From contig JAJNNX010000038.1 of NCBI GenBank assembly GCA_023159155.1, positions 468,133 to 532,132 of the forward strand: 64,000 nt of DNA. Direction: 5' to 3'. The DNA is from Ustulina deusta (lineage: Eukaryota; Ascomycota; Sordariomycetes; Xylariales; Xylariaceae). The notes below the pieces were generated by a model, which made no database searches, was not told where the DNA came from, and worked only from the letters and a program-made list of their open reading frames with translations. This document shows positions 12,776 to 24,762 of this stretch, in pieces (position 1 is the stretch's first letter; each line of letters begins with the position of its first letter). The position numbers and the translations under genes are program-made.

Positions 12776-13418
12776 GCGGTGGGGATGGCGGTTGATGAAG
12801 AGAAAAGGAGAGCGAGGGAGAGGAGGAAGACGACCTCCTGGATATATCATAGCCAGACGGGTATAGCAGTAAACATAATGAGAGCGACTGCTTCCCAATG
12901 GCTTCGTAAATGACAACTAGCACAGTAGCACCTTTCTATCAAGAAAGAGCTCAACGTTGGAGAGGCTGCCGCGAGCTTCTTGCCACCTGGCCCAACTAGG
13001 AAATATTCAGGAACAGCAACGTCATTGCCGTAGCTAGCAGGGACAAGTAAGGAGGCATTTGGAGAAGTGATCGCCTGGCAAAAGTCGAATATGGTTGGAC
13101 TGCCAGAGGCGCTTGCAACTGGAAAATTCTTGCTCTTCCTCACTGACGAGTCTAGTATCTACATAGGCTGGACTAGGGTATGACGACAGCTGGTCCTCGC
13201 GCTTCAGTAGGCAACAGAGTTAGTTCTTGCCTCTTCGCATTGGGGTGGTCTCACTGGGCGTGCATCGGCAGTCAAGACAATGGTGCGCCTGCAACACGCC
13301 AGCTGTAATGGCCTAGTTTTGACGTGTGTTTGGGGATTCAAATAGGTTAAGATGCCCTCATGTCGATGTTCAGGCTGTCCTGGAAGTAGAGAGCTTTCCA
13401 GTCCGTATTTTCATCCCC

Positions 13419-14216
13419 TTAAACCAAAACAGGAGGCTTTCGATTCTTAACCCACGCGCCTCTCCAAAAGCGCTGCCACATCCCGGATTCTTTCGGCGTG
13501 AAGATGAAAACATTATCTGTTTCTTTTGGTGAATACCGTTTTACCCGGGTTGACACGTTTGTTAATGTCGGCGCTTGAAACGCGTCATCCCATTCCAACG
13601 TTGCATCTTTCACCAATTGCACTGCTCGAACGAACCTGAGATGAATTTCAAGAGAGTCTTTTTTGGGGTCGAAGAATCCGAAGCTGGATGTTTCGGACCC
13701 ACGAACTTCGTTCCAAATGCGAGTCTGGCTGGTTTCTGCTATAAATTCGTCCGGACGCCAATTAAGTATAGGGCCGATCTCCAGTTGCGCCGCTTCAACA
13801 CGTGTTGTACAGTTATACCATATGAATTGGTATCTGCTCATGGCGTATTGCCTCATCTCCCGGCACACGTGCGCAATTTCGGGGACTGCAAAAAGTGGCC
13901 GGTGCGGACCAAGCGACTCAAAACTTGCTGAGGTACAGCAGAAGTCGAAATCATTCGAATTGGCGGGCATCATGTAATTGTATATTATGAATCTGATCTC
14001 GGGCGGCAGGCGCCCGAGCTTCCCCGGTCGATACGTGTCCACAACTTGATTGTCTGAGAAATTGTACCACTTTCGAGTATATATCTGAAGATTGAAGATG
14101 TGTGTCCCTGTCAGTTGAGCGGTAAAATAACAGAGTAGACGGATATCCGGATCCATTCTTGCTGGGGCCTCTTGTTCGACCGTGACCGGGTCCGTCTCAT
14201 TGGAAGAGTGAGCCAT
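13419..14216 (-). CDS. 2EXR-type domain protein of unknown function
   Basis: Single-exon, 265-residue protein starting at the ATG at 14216. Residues 67-84 carry LGRLPPEIRFIIYNYMMP, the opening of the fungal 2EXR domain, an F-box-like family named for its paired E-X-R motifs. The usual second part, PEIAHVCREMRQYAMSRYQ, follows at 112-130. No other domain is visible. The family is large and lineage-expanded in filamentous ascomycetes and has no established biochemical role. It stands alone, with large spacers on both sides; the promoter should lie in 14217-14500. Confidence 0.75.
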   Translation of the reverse strand: MAHSSNETDPVTVEQEAPARMDPDIRLLCYFTAQLTGTHIFNLQIYTRKWYNFSDNQVVDTYRPGKLGRLPPEIRFIIYNYMMPANSNDFDFCCTSASFESLGPHRPLFAVPEIAHVCREMRQYAMSRYQFIWYNCTTRVEAAQLEIGPILNWRPDEFIAETSQTRIWNEVRGSETSSFGFFDPKKDSLEIHLRFVRAVQLVKDATLEWDDAFQAPTLTNVSTRVKRYSPKETDNVFIFTPKESGMWQRFWRGAWVKNRKPPVLV

Positions 14217-16870
14217 GTTGAATATCCCGCTTTGCTGCAGTAATTACAACCATGTAGACGAACGACTTAAATTCAGGTGAAATGGTAAGAAGTTTGTCTT
14301 CCTGGGCATGGGGGTTTTGTTGCTTTGTCAAGGAACCGTTAAAGATAGCGGTATCGCATGGGTAGGGGTCGAGATGTGTGGGAAGAGGAGAAAAGAAGTT
14401 GAGCGAAAACCTTTCTTGTGCGGAAGGTTTTATTTATACCCACGCAGAGGTGTGAGTGACTCTTCGGCTAGGAGCCAGACAGGCCACCAAGGTGTTGTAT
14501 TCGCTAAGTGATTGATGCTTTAATAGTCTGAAAACTTTAACTGTAAGCCACGCTAGATGACTCCCACTCTGAGGTTTTGGTGCCAGTAACCATAAGACGA
14601 GATACCCTCCTACGCGGTGGGATGCAGTGGGGCATCTACAAGACAGACAGGTTTGTTACCTTTTTTTTTAACGAAGGAAGAATGACGAAGATACTTTTTT
14701 TTATAGTTAAAAATAGTTAGTTATATAGGTCACCGACTCCATACACCTCCATACATCCTTGTGTGATGTCTTGATTTCATCTATAGTTTCTTGTCTACTG
14801 TCTACTCTCTAGATAGTATGTAGTAGTACAGTACATAGGGTTTTCCTCTCATGCTCTGAATTATCAAGTTTCGATTTCCTAAGTATGTTCAGACTCAGTG
14901 AGCGGGTCAAGTATGACGTTTTTCCTTTAACGAGCTATATATTCCATAGTACTGCCCTCCAAACTGTTGTCGTCCTCTTCGTCACTTCTACCTATTTTTC
15001 TTAGCTACGAGGATACCATGAGATGTATGACTTCCAAGCCATGATGTGGAACATGTCTTTAACGCCACGCGGTTATCATGATCTATTCTTAAAATAGTGT
15101 ATAAGAACCCATAAACAGTGGATATGAGACATACGCTCGACCGAGACATGGAGTGTAAATATGCTGGCATAGCTTTACTAGTGCTCTTGTTTCTAATAGA
15201 TATAAGGCAAACTGGATTCTTTTTTTGGTCTGCGTGTATGTGTACAAGTGGCCTATATTTAAGCCTTAAAAATGAGAGCCGTTTTTTGACCCCCCCAGCA
15301 AGGAGAGAGGTTGGTACACACTGCCTTACTCGCACCTATACTACCAAGTCTCCTATATAGCCTCTGGGGCTTTCTTCGATGCCCCCAATCATCCTGACTA
15401 CCACCGTCTATCTGCTATAATTGTACATGTATTTAATCCTATCACAAGTCCTCCCCTATGCACTCTTACCTAGTCGCAACCTGCCTATAACCCATCTGGA
15501 GACTAAACCCCTTAATAGTACAATCCTTCTAGCCTTCTTCCATCCTTCCCTGTTAACTTCATCCTCCCATTACACAATGGTAGCGCGGTGTACTTGAAAA
15601 CAATATCGAAGGGCGTTGCTGCAGTAGACTCAAGAGTACTACGCTTTCTTTCATCTGATCTTGGGCAACTAGGGTATATTTGACAAGTATTCAGGGCCTG
15701 CGCTTGGGTACCTACAACAGCCGGTCCGCCATGATTTCTATTACGGCATATACACCACTGGGGAGCGCTAATACAACAATAGTACTAGACGGAACATCGA
15801 TCTCTTTTCAACAACTTCCCCGACAAGCAACTTCGACATATTTCTTCTTACGCCATGTCAAAACCTCACATCCGAATATAACGATTGCAAGAGAAATAGT
15901 CACTTGATTCTTTCTCTGGAGCAAATGTTATATCGCTGTTCGATTCAAGATAAAATTTTTAGAGATTCAAGAGGCGACATCAAAACTATCGGGTAGCTAA
16001 ACCCGTGAATGCCCTCTTTCTTAACAGGTGAAACGGAGGGTTATTGTATTGCACTTTTTTTATTTAAATTTTTTTTTACTCCGTGTCAACTACTCCGTCA
16101 ACCAATTGAATTGCACTACAACCCCCACTGCTTCAATATATGGTTTGCAATATGGCGGTGCTGTCATCGTCGCCGTTCGTGATGTGGTGAGTGGGGTAAG
16201 TACGATGGACATGTCAAGGAAATGCGACGCTGTGAGGGATCGTACTGGGGATTATCGCTTCGTGGCTAGCACTTAATACTTGGCTGGTCTGTTCTGTTCA
16301 CACCCTTCTACCTAGATATCAATATAGAAACAAGATATTTCCAGAGAGCGTCCTTGGGGCGATATTATTGTAGAGATTAACATGTTCGTAGTACACCTCT
16401 GAGAACTCAGACGTCGCCTACTACCTTCCTGTTGGAAGGGGAATGTTGGCCGAGAGGAGTTTGAATAGCTCTCTCCCTGTCGCCCTAAACTGGTGTTGCG
16501 AGCTTCCACGATACTACAAAAAGGATCCATGGCTTCACGGAGAATAGTCGGGCGCGGAGTTAGGTGGGTTAAGACTTTGCATAGTTCCCAGATGTCGTTC
16601 GGAATCAATATGTCAATTTGCGCCAACCATGTATGAACGGATCAAAGAGTCATGATTCAACGCCCATGTGATGGCCAGTCTATTCCCATGATCTGCATTA
16701 TTTTGTCGTGTCCCTTGAAAGGTATGGCATCGGCCTATCAGCTAATCCCCTAGCATTCAATCGTGCGGCATCCGACTCAGACCGCACAGATCATGGCTGG
16801 CCGAGGAAGTCCGTAAATACGCCGAAATCCATTGCAAAATGTTCCACCGATCGCCGATCTCCAATCCCGC
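14217..16870. other. AT-rich spacer without a supportable gene
   Basis: Only short ORFs on both strands, several T-runs (14661-14702, 16056-16077) and TA-rich sequence. The reverse frame at 16312-16626 is open for 104 codons but I recognise nothing in it. Confidence 0.55.
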
Positions 16871-17200
16871 TTATCGCAGACGTCTTGCTTCTCTCTCGGA
16901 TTCGAGTAGGCACAGGATGTCGTCCTCACGAACTATACAAAGGTAGCTGATTAGTATCCTTCTTCCGCGGCAAGCGCAAAACAAGCGACATACCGGGTCC
17001 CTTGACGTTTCGGATGATCGAACGGGTCTGGTCCTCGAGGAACTCGACGCGAACCTGGGTGACACCACCACGAGAGCCTGTCGACCGTTGTTAGCCTACG
17101 CTCTCTGGATCCTCCCCATGGCTGGAAAGCGGTGCTTCTCCGTACCGGTTCGGCCCAGGACACGGGTGACCTTGACGAGCTTGACGGGTTGCTTATCCAT
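16871..17200 (-). CDS. RPS28: 40S ribosomal protein S28
   Basis: Small ribosomal subunit protein eS28. Exons as read: 17200-17146, 17077-16994 and 16932-16871, 201 nt in total (66 aa plus stop), close to the family length of 67-68. The start is the ATG at 17200 ([19 protein letters not shown]); [25 protein letters not shown] and the invariant tail [16 protein letters not shown] follow. Introns are 68 nt (GTACGG donor) and 61 nt (GTATGT donor, GATACTAATC branch-like site). The joined sequence is almost textbook, so identification is secure. It is transcribed divergently from the MFS gene at 18227. An essential gene here indicates core chromosome at this distance from the telomere. Confidence 0.97.
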
Positions 17201-18226
17201 TGTCGCACTTTGTATTGGCGGGCCGGGAGTGTGATGGATTGGTCGTAGAGGCGAAGTGATGGTAGTGCGCAGTGTGGTGGTTGATGAAGGAATTTGGTAG
17301 ATACACCCCACGATACACTCCAAGGAAGTGGACCCTGTCTCCGGCGAAAATAATTTTGGTGCGCACCGATTTCTGTGCTGCTAGTGGCTGTCGGGGATTG
17401 GCGAGCATGCATATGGTTTGATTGGTCGAGCGGAACTACCTTTTTTCCTGTCCTATCGATCTCGAAATCTTATCTGCCAGCAAAAGCTCAGACCAGGGCA
17501 GGTCGGTGCTGTTATCAGGCTAACCTAGATAGGTAAGTGCCCTCGGAGCTATCTTTATATCATTTTAGCCTGCTACATTCGTCATGAGGGGGTTCAACAA
17601 AGAACAAGGGGAGCTTTTGAGCGTGGTTGCCGGGCCTTTTCCCTCCATGGCTTGCTTGAGCCTACCTACCTAGGTAGATTCCGACTACCGCGTTCCCGAT
17701 CAGCTTGTTGTCTACCTCAAGTGCGGGGATCAGATGGTCTCCTGCTGTAGACAGGTACCGACACTGTCGGCAATCCACATGTCGTCTCCCTTGGGTAGGC
17801 AACGTAACTTGGTGCGGTTCCTATCCGGTTATACAACAGCTTCTTCGCAACCTCTGCTGTTGTCATCGAGCATCATGAACTACCGCTTAGTAGATACCAT
17901 GATCAGCACCTAGCTCTTGTTCCTATCTCAGTCTCCATTTTTCTGCGTCATCAAGTCGACATAACCGTGTGCTGGAGAGAGGGGGATCTAATCGAACCAT
18001 TGAAACGATTTGGTTCCGCTTCGGCCTCGACTTCAGCGTTGTGTTGCATGCTGTATATAGATAGCAATGCGGAGAACGTTACCCATGGTCTGCACCGCAC
18101 AGGGGATTCGGGCCATTGATTATCCTTGGTAGCGTACAAAAGAGCATAGTCCGCCGGACCTGTAGTCGATATTCCTGGATTTATATCGCAAATTGGTCAG
18201 TCTCTCATTGGAAAATACGTCGCGAA
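17201..18226. other. Divergent intergenic region between RPS28 and the MFS gene
   Basis: About 1 kb that should contain both promoters. It holds a TACCTACCTAGGTAGA palindromic word near 17662-17680. I see no coding region. Confidence 0.6.
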
Positions 18227-20334
18227 ATGTCAACAGATCAAGGCATAAAGTCATCAGGACAAGGCTCTGCCGAAAAGGCGACAGAGATTGGCCGTGAACC
18301 TGACCTTCTTGAAATTGAACGGACCCCGAAGCATCTAGCCAATGACGATGCAGATGAGGCATTGAAGCTCGTGGCTGCCCAGTATGTGTTCCGAAGTCTT
18401 TGCCGTCCTGTGTTGCATGCTCCTGAGACTCTATTCTGGGCTTTGCTATCCGTGGCAATAACTGACTGCTGCCTTGCCATAGTGCGGGAGAAACGATTGA
18501 AATAAGTGCAGAGGAACAGAAGAAGTTGTTGAGAAAGATTGACCGTCATCTGATGCCTTTCTTATGCGTCGTGTACGGTTTGAACTACTTGGATAAGACG
18601 ACATTGTCCTATGCATCTATAGTGGGATTCAAAGTATGCTATCCTACACCAAAACCTAGATCGCCTAATACTAACAGTTGATGAATCTAGACCGATCTTA
18701 ATATAGGGGGTATGTCTACTGCCATGACTTCAGGCACCGAGACGAAGCTGTTCTAACGAGATGTGGCTCCTAGTATCTGAGTATAACTGGGTTGCATCAA
18801 TATTTTACTTTGGATATCTTGTATGGGAATGGCCAACTAATCGGCTTCTTCAACGACTCCCTTTGGCTAAATATTCTGCATTTAATGTTATACTCTGGGG
18901 TTTGATCCTCGCTGTCACGGCTGCTGTAAAGGTAATACGGATCTCTAACTATACGAGGACAGACAATACTAACGGTCCGACCTAGGACTTCAGAGGTGCT
19001 CTCGCTGTACGGTTCTTTCTCGGTGCTGCCGAAGCGGCGGTAAGCCCAGGCTTTGTTTTGTTTACCTCGCAATGGTATACGACACCTGAACAGGGCACTC
19101 GTGTGTCTTGGTGGATCAGCTTCAACGGATGGGGTCAAATAGTAGGTGGTGTTGTTGCATATGGCATTGCAACCGCGCAAGATTCTTTATTGATCAAAGA
19201 CTGGCAATTGATCTTCCTCGTTTTCGGATTGTTCACGGCCCTGATAGGTGCCATGTTTCTGTATTGGATGCCCGACAGCCAGCTTAATGCGCGGTTCTTG
19301 ACAGAGCATGAACGCCTCATGGCCGTCGAGCGCATACGTGTGAATCAACAGGGAGTGGGAAACAAGCATTTCAAATGGTATCAGTGCAAGGAGGCCCTCA
19401 CTGATCCGATGATTTGGGCTTTCGTGCTTTTTGCCCTGTTTGCAAACATTCCAAACGGTAAGCCCCTCTAGTTCTATGCCGAGCAACTGTCTGATGAAGT
19501 TTTGGCAGGTGGTATAACGAACTATTTTTCACAACTGATTGTTGCCTTTGGATTCACCCCAAATCAGTCATTGTTGCTGGGTGTGCCAGGAGGGGCGGTT
19601 CAGGTCATTACCTTGCTTACGTTTGGACATCTCGGGCGGAAATTCAACAATCGTATAGTGAGTTTTGATATCAGCACAGTGATATGGTTCGCAGCACTCA
19701 CGGAAAAAATAGTTGATTAACTCTACCGGCCCTCTACTCTCAGTTATAGGGTTATTTCTGATCCGTTTCCTCCCTACCGAGGTCAAGGGTGGACGACTAG
19801 CTGGATACTACTTGTACTCATCTGGATCAACTGGCTTTACGTGTATCCTCAGTCTCATTTCATCTAACGTCGCGGGATGGACAAAGAAGACTACGGCTGC
19901 AGCTATGTATCTCATTGCGTACTGTGTCGGCAATGTAAGTGATACAACTTGTCATACAGTCTCTAGGGTCGTCTAATCTCTTGCCATCATAATTTTTCTA
20001 TGCCTACTACTAATCCCTACCTCCCATACTTGGCTCTTTGGACCTTCAGACCCCGGTGCATCGCGGTGATAGCTAGGATACTAACAAATAGCAGATTATC
20101 GGCCCCCAGGTCTTTCAGCCAGGCGACGCACCTACATACCACACCGCTATTACGGTTAACCTGGTAGCGTATATTTTGGCGTATCTGATCATGATATTTC
20201 TCTACTTCTGGTGTAGGCGGCAGAATGCCATCAATGCTTCCGTTCGAGCAGCTCCTGGCTACACTAAGATCGAAGGCCAGGAGTTTCTGGACCTCACGGA
20301 CCGTGAAAATCTCGAGTTCATATATGCACTATGA
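18227..20334 (+). CDS. MFS transporter, Dal5/allantoate-permease (anion:cation symporter) type
   Basis: Plasma-membrane permease of the family that includes yeast Dal5, Tna1 and Vht1, usually importing small carboxylates, vitamins or ureides. Eight exons as read: 18227-18381, 18483-18633, 18691-18709, 18774-18931, 18986-19457, 19509-19657, 19713-19934, 20095-20334; 1566 nt, 521 aa, all phases consistent. A hydrophilic N-terminus leads to RKIDRHLMPFLCVVYGLNYLDKTTLSYAS in TM1, typical of the group. Then come WVASIFYFGYLVWEWP, RFFLGAAEAAVSPGF, GGRLAGYYL and IIGPQVFQPGDAP. The third exon is only 19 nt. Substrate cannot be read from sequence. It converges on the ATP-grasp gene with 289 bp between stop codons, so the two might be functionally linked. 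Confidence 0.9.
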
Positions 20335-20623
20335 TACCTTAAATCGTATCAGTCCAAGACTGGAAAGTCAGGAGTGCTGTTCCGGTTTTATCCTTTAACA
20401 TACTACGTCTATTTGAAGGCCACTTCAATAAAGCATAAATTATTCGCATCGAATTTGCCACCTTTATCTGAACAGACCTCTAGCACAAAACCCTTCTAAA
20501 ATGCCACGATTGCTATACCAGTCTAATGAAAACCCAAAACCCAAAGACGCAGTTAACACCCAATGCTTATCAATCGTCGATGTTCCCATCCTACGACCGG
20601 AAAGAGGGCCTCTCGATGTTTTT

Positions 20624-22916
20624 TCATCGGATCTCGTATTTAACCTCTTCTCTTACTTTCTTCGCAATGTCCAGTGCTTCCTGTCTTGATGTCCGGGAAA
20701 AGACATTGATATATGCCACAAAAGTGTTCTTTCCCCCACTCGGGTGTGGGATTCTCTGGCCTCTCTTCAACAAGCATCCATAACGCCCCAAATGCTCTCT
20801 AAGTTCCGGATGGCGCATTAGCAGCTCAGCACAGATATCATCGGAGTCAAAGATACCCTCACAAGCGGGATCGAACTCCGCACGGATCATGACGAGAACC
20901 GTGTGGCTTTGCGCACCATTTGCGAAGGGGCGCGAGAGAACAGACGCTCGTGCCTTATCGCCCACGCCTAAAAGGAGCGACACTCCCCAGTAGTCGATCC
21001 CATATACAGACCCGGGGGTCTGAGAAGCGAATAATCCAGGTGGACGTGGGTTTATTTCTATGATCCAGGGAGTGGGTATGTCCGTATTTGCTTCGATTTC
21101 TCCCACGGGATCTTGGATAGCCGGGGCCTCTCTCTTTCGGGGCCGCAAGTCTACGATGCCGTTCGCAGACTGGTAGCTACACTTAGACTGAGCGATACGC
21201 GCCTCGACATGCATGACACCGTTTTTGAACCCAAGTCCTTGAATAGTGTCTCTGACGGCGTTTCGCAAGGCTGCGAGTTCATCATCAGGCAGCGCGGAGG
21301 GAAAGACCATGTTAGTCTCCTGGAAATTTCTGCGATCTTCAGGAGGTGTCGCCTTCGTAACAGCCGTATTGGCACCAACGTCGTTCACATCAGCGCCCTT
21401 TGGAAAATCGTCGCAGATCTCGCTGAACTGGACTTCACCGTCGACAAATACCATGTTGACGTCGACCTCGGGGCCCTCGCAATACCTTTCAACCAACACT
21501 CTATCCCCTACCTCGCTCTTACTCCGTCCAGATACCCTCGCCACTTCTATGGCTTCCTCAAGCTCAGATGCATCGTCAACACGTGTGACCCCTTCGGAGT
21601 TCAGCCCGAAAGATGGCTTGATGATGAGCGGAAACGTGAGCTGATTCTGTGGAGATCCAACGAGGGCTAACACGTCCTTAGCGCTTGACGCGAGGAACGC
21701 GGGTCTGTTCTGGAATAGCCCAAGTTTATACTTGTTCGTGGCTCTCTCGAAGGCAAACGGCCGTTCATGCGGGAGTCCAAGTCGTGAAGCGGCAACGCTC
21801 ACGGGGACTTGTAAGGCTTCGATAAACGTGGCCAGGCCGTCAATTTTAATCTCTCTATTTTTAGCCTTGTAATCTTCGACGAGCTTAACGAGCTCATCCG
21901 CCGATGGTTCCGCCCACCAGGAAGAAGGGGCCAGGAGAAGAGCGTCGTACCACGAGGCGTAGTTCCCTCGTGCCAACCATCCGTTCTCCCGGTCGATAAT
22001 GACGAGGTCTATACCTAGTGCCACGGCAGCGCGGCGCGCAAACTGTGTCCATCCGCCTCCCTCGGGGTCTTGGTTGCTGCTACCTACGAGGACGAGGCGC
22101 TTGCGAGGTATGGGCTCCGTCGAGATCCAGGGGATAGAGAACTTGTCTTTAAAGTCTGATTCTATTTCAGAGGGAACACGAACAGAGGATGCTGTACCGG
22201 GCTTGAGATAGGGCTGCATCACAGTTGGGTTTAGCAACGCTGCTCCGGCAGAGGCGCGGAAAATATCCGTGAGCGAGAGGGTGTCGAGAGCAAGGGGGGA
22301 GCCTGGGAAGACTTCTAGCGGAGAAGCGAATGACTCCGCCTTCTCCACCCAGAATGCATCGCGGAGACGAAAAGACACGATATCGGACCTGATGATTGTG
22401 CCGCTTTGCAACGGGATCACGAACCGAGCCATTGCGATTCCGGGATGCGGAGTCTCTGTTATGGCACGGAGACATTCGTGAAGGAATTCCAAGGCGTTTT
22501 CTCGTCCGAGAACCTCGGCAGAGAGCAGTTGGGCCTCACGTTGCTCTCCTTGGAGTACAGCTACACATGGCTTGGAGGTATTAATCCCAAGGGGATGAGG
22601 GATATCTGGTCTCGCCGAGAAGATGACGTCGATGGCCTGTAGAGGCGTACTCCCACTGGATCCAGAGGGAATGGTTCGCGATGATGCCCATCTACACTCG
22701 ACGCCGATCTCTCGAGCGTCACCTTTCCTCGCCGGTCAGTATGTGGCCTGTATCAATTTGAAAACAGGGGGATAACACCACCTACCCGTTCTGGCCCACA
22801 GCATGATTGAGTGCATAATAGACATATTTGCTACGAATGAGGCTTCCTCGTACTCTTTGGGATAATGAAACGTTTTCTTGAGTTAGTGAATCTCCAATCT
22901 CGATAACTCTTCTCAT
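20624..22916 (-). CDS. ATP-grasp carboxylate-amine ligase-like protein
   Basis: Two exons as read, 22916-22786 and 22727-20624, give 744 aa. The ATP-grasp fold occupies roughly residues 240-720: NKYKLGLF near 375, the ATP-lysine strand PLIIKPSFG at about 410, VERYCEGPEVDVN near 456 and the metal-binding pair HVEAR (about 550) and EINPRPPG (about 601). Family members join a carboxylate to an amine or amino acid through an acyl-phosphate; carnosine synthase is a relative by fold. The N-terminal 200 residues resemble those of other fungal members and have no assigned role. The first exon (MRRVIEIGDSLTQ) and the acceptor at 22728 are my best reading; the alternative acceptor 20 nt upstream leads to a premature stop. 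The gene converges on the MFS transporter and lies head to tail with the acyl-CoA synthetase. Confidence 0.85.
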
Positions 22917-24762
22917 GGCAGAGTTTTAACGCCGTTTTATATTCTCAGTTCTCCCAGTCTTCATCCCAAGTTGTCTCAATGTATCCCTTTTCTCGATCCA
23001 GTCCTAACAACGGAATGCCTCGTCTGAGTGAGATGACGACCGTCTTGAAGACGCATCTAAGCCGCAGCTCCGCACTCACTTACGCTTGGATTCAAAACTT
23101 CTAATCCTTTGTTTTGACAGTAGGACCTTACATCTGACCTGACCGGCCATGGCTCACCGGCTCTTCGCCGCAAACAAGCCCCTGGCTTGCTCGGCGTGCA
23201 AAGCTACCTCTTCGCAAGCTATTGGACCTTGTCTACGGCACAAGTTTAACTTGGCCTTATGAACCCGTTGTGGCATGTTTAATAGCTACTCTCATGGCAC
23301 GAACTGCAAGTTAGTTACTACTAAGCGATAATTACTCCGCCGTACCAAACCCTCGGGATTCTGCTCCGCTACACATGACTGCGCAATATTTTTGGCGACT
23401 GACACGTGCCCACTATCACGAGGACTAGCTAACGAGCAAAATCAGGATTTCAATAGCGATTGATTAGGTACCGAACGTTCGATTTAACGGCAACACCGCC
23501 ATTACTGATCATATTACTGAGCATATTACTGAGCATCATAAGCTCCATCCCATGAAGTCCTGTTACCGAGGAGTCGGTTCAAATAAGAACCAAGGGTGGG
23601 AATCCGTCCGGTCTTGGATTGCCTCGTCAGGAGGATTCGATGGCGACTTGATTAATAATTGACCTAGGTAACGATGAAAGAAGGGGAATAAGAAGAAGAA
23701 AAAGAATAGTAGTACAAGAAAAGCGCTATAGGCTGGCTGCGTGGCACCGTATCTGCACTGAACTTTTTAGCGCGCAATAGGAATACTGCGTAAGGCTGAT
23801 ATCCGTCTTGTCGGGAAGTTAGCGCTCGCTTGCTGTCTTCCTTACTCGTGGAGCCGTCGAGGTACGATAAGGATGAGAGTTCCATTGGCGGGTGTAACGT
23901 CAACACAAGTTTCGATCTGACGCTAGTGTCACGGGGGGGACTAGAATTTCCCGAAAGGGGGAGGAGGGGGGGAGGGGGGGGGATTGTCGACACTCGGCTA
24001 CTTCCGAGATGCGCTCAGCATTTTGTCGACTAACCTGGCAAAGGACGCTGTTGTTAGGGGCCGCGGTCGGTCTGTCGCACGGGCGGTCGCGGTAGCTGTC
24101 CTAATTCCGATGCCTCCGGATCACGCGAGACGCCTAGTGGCCTAGATTACCCCGACATTTCTCGATAATAATAGCGGGTTGTGCGACGTGAATAGTCGTC
24201 CGACACAGTTGACTTCGAGGCTACGTGGCGGGAAGGGAGAATAACAACGGCGGTCAGCTGAGGCGGAGAGAGCTTTAGCGTCGCGTCATGGTGCACACAA
24301 TCTACAAAATGGGAGCGATGGGGGGTTGTCCGATGTTGTTACAAATAACAGTTTGTATAGAACCTTTGCGGCTTGTGTTACTAGTCCAAGTCATACCGAA
24401 GTCCTACCTGCCGACTTACCATCTAGATGCAACGATTCGGGAAACACGGCCGGGTTGTTATGATGACGCTGGGGTCACACAAGGTCTCAAGGTGCGACTT
24501 GGACATAAGTTTAAAGCTGTGCTGACCGCGCCGTACATGCGTCTGGCATAACACTCTCCATCGTCAATGAACTTCCCACTCACCGAGGAAGTCGGATAAT
24601 CTAACCGGACATCTGAAGGTCATGGTGACGTCGAGGGAGGGGTGGATTGCTCTGGCTGAGGTGCACGTCGTATTTCTCGTGGGATGTTGTCCTCAGGTTT
24701 CTAAAAAGGACTATTCGAGACGAAGGGCCCCTCGACATGGGGATACGGGGGAGCTTGCGAGC
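22917..24762. other. Spacer between ATP-grasp and acyl-CoA synthetase genes
   Basis: Promoter side of the ATP-grasp gene and 3' side of the synthetase gene. It includes a G-rich run at 23936-23981 and only short frames without recognisable protein. Confidence 0.55.

Larger units (their letters stand above)
9721..13418. other. Spacer with repeats and no confident gene
   Basis: Contains an 18-A homopolymer (10802-10819), a copy of a dispersed repeat (11813-12015) and a GTT-rich low-complexity block (about 12648-12775). A reverse-strand open frame at 12847-13143 has protein-like composition (NFPVASASGSPTIFDFCQAI) but lacks a clear start or splice context, so I do not call it a gene. Short forward frames at 10974-11564 are equally unconvincing. 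Confidence 0.55.

Noticed and set aside
12847..13143. 98-codon reverse frame with protein-like composition
   Set aside because: No ATG at its start, a stop just upstream, and the overlapping frame is equally plausible; kept only as a remark in the spacer entry.
21113..21670. 185-codon forward open frame opposite the ATP-grasp gene
   Set aside because: It is antisense to clear ATP-grasp coding sequence, has no family resemblance and arises from codon bias of the real gene.
23158..23262. Short forward frame with two CxxC-like pairs (LACSACKATSS) considered as a zinc protein
   Set aside because: Only about 37 codons, the spacing fits no zinc-finger family, and there is no supporting context.
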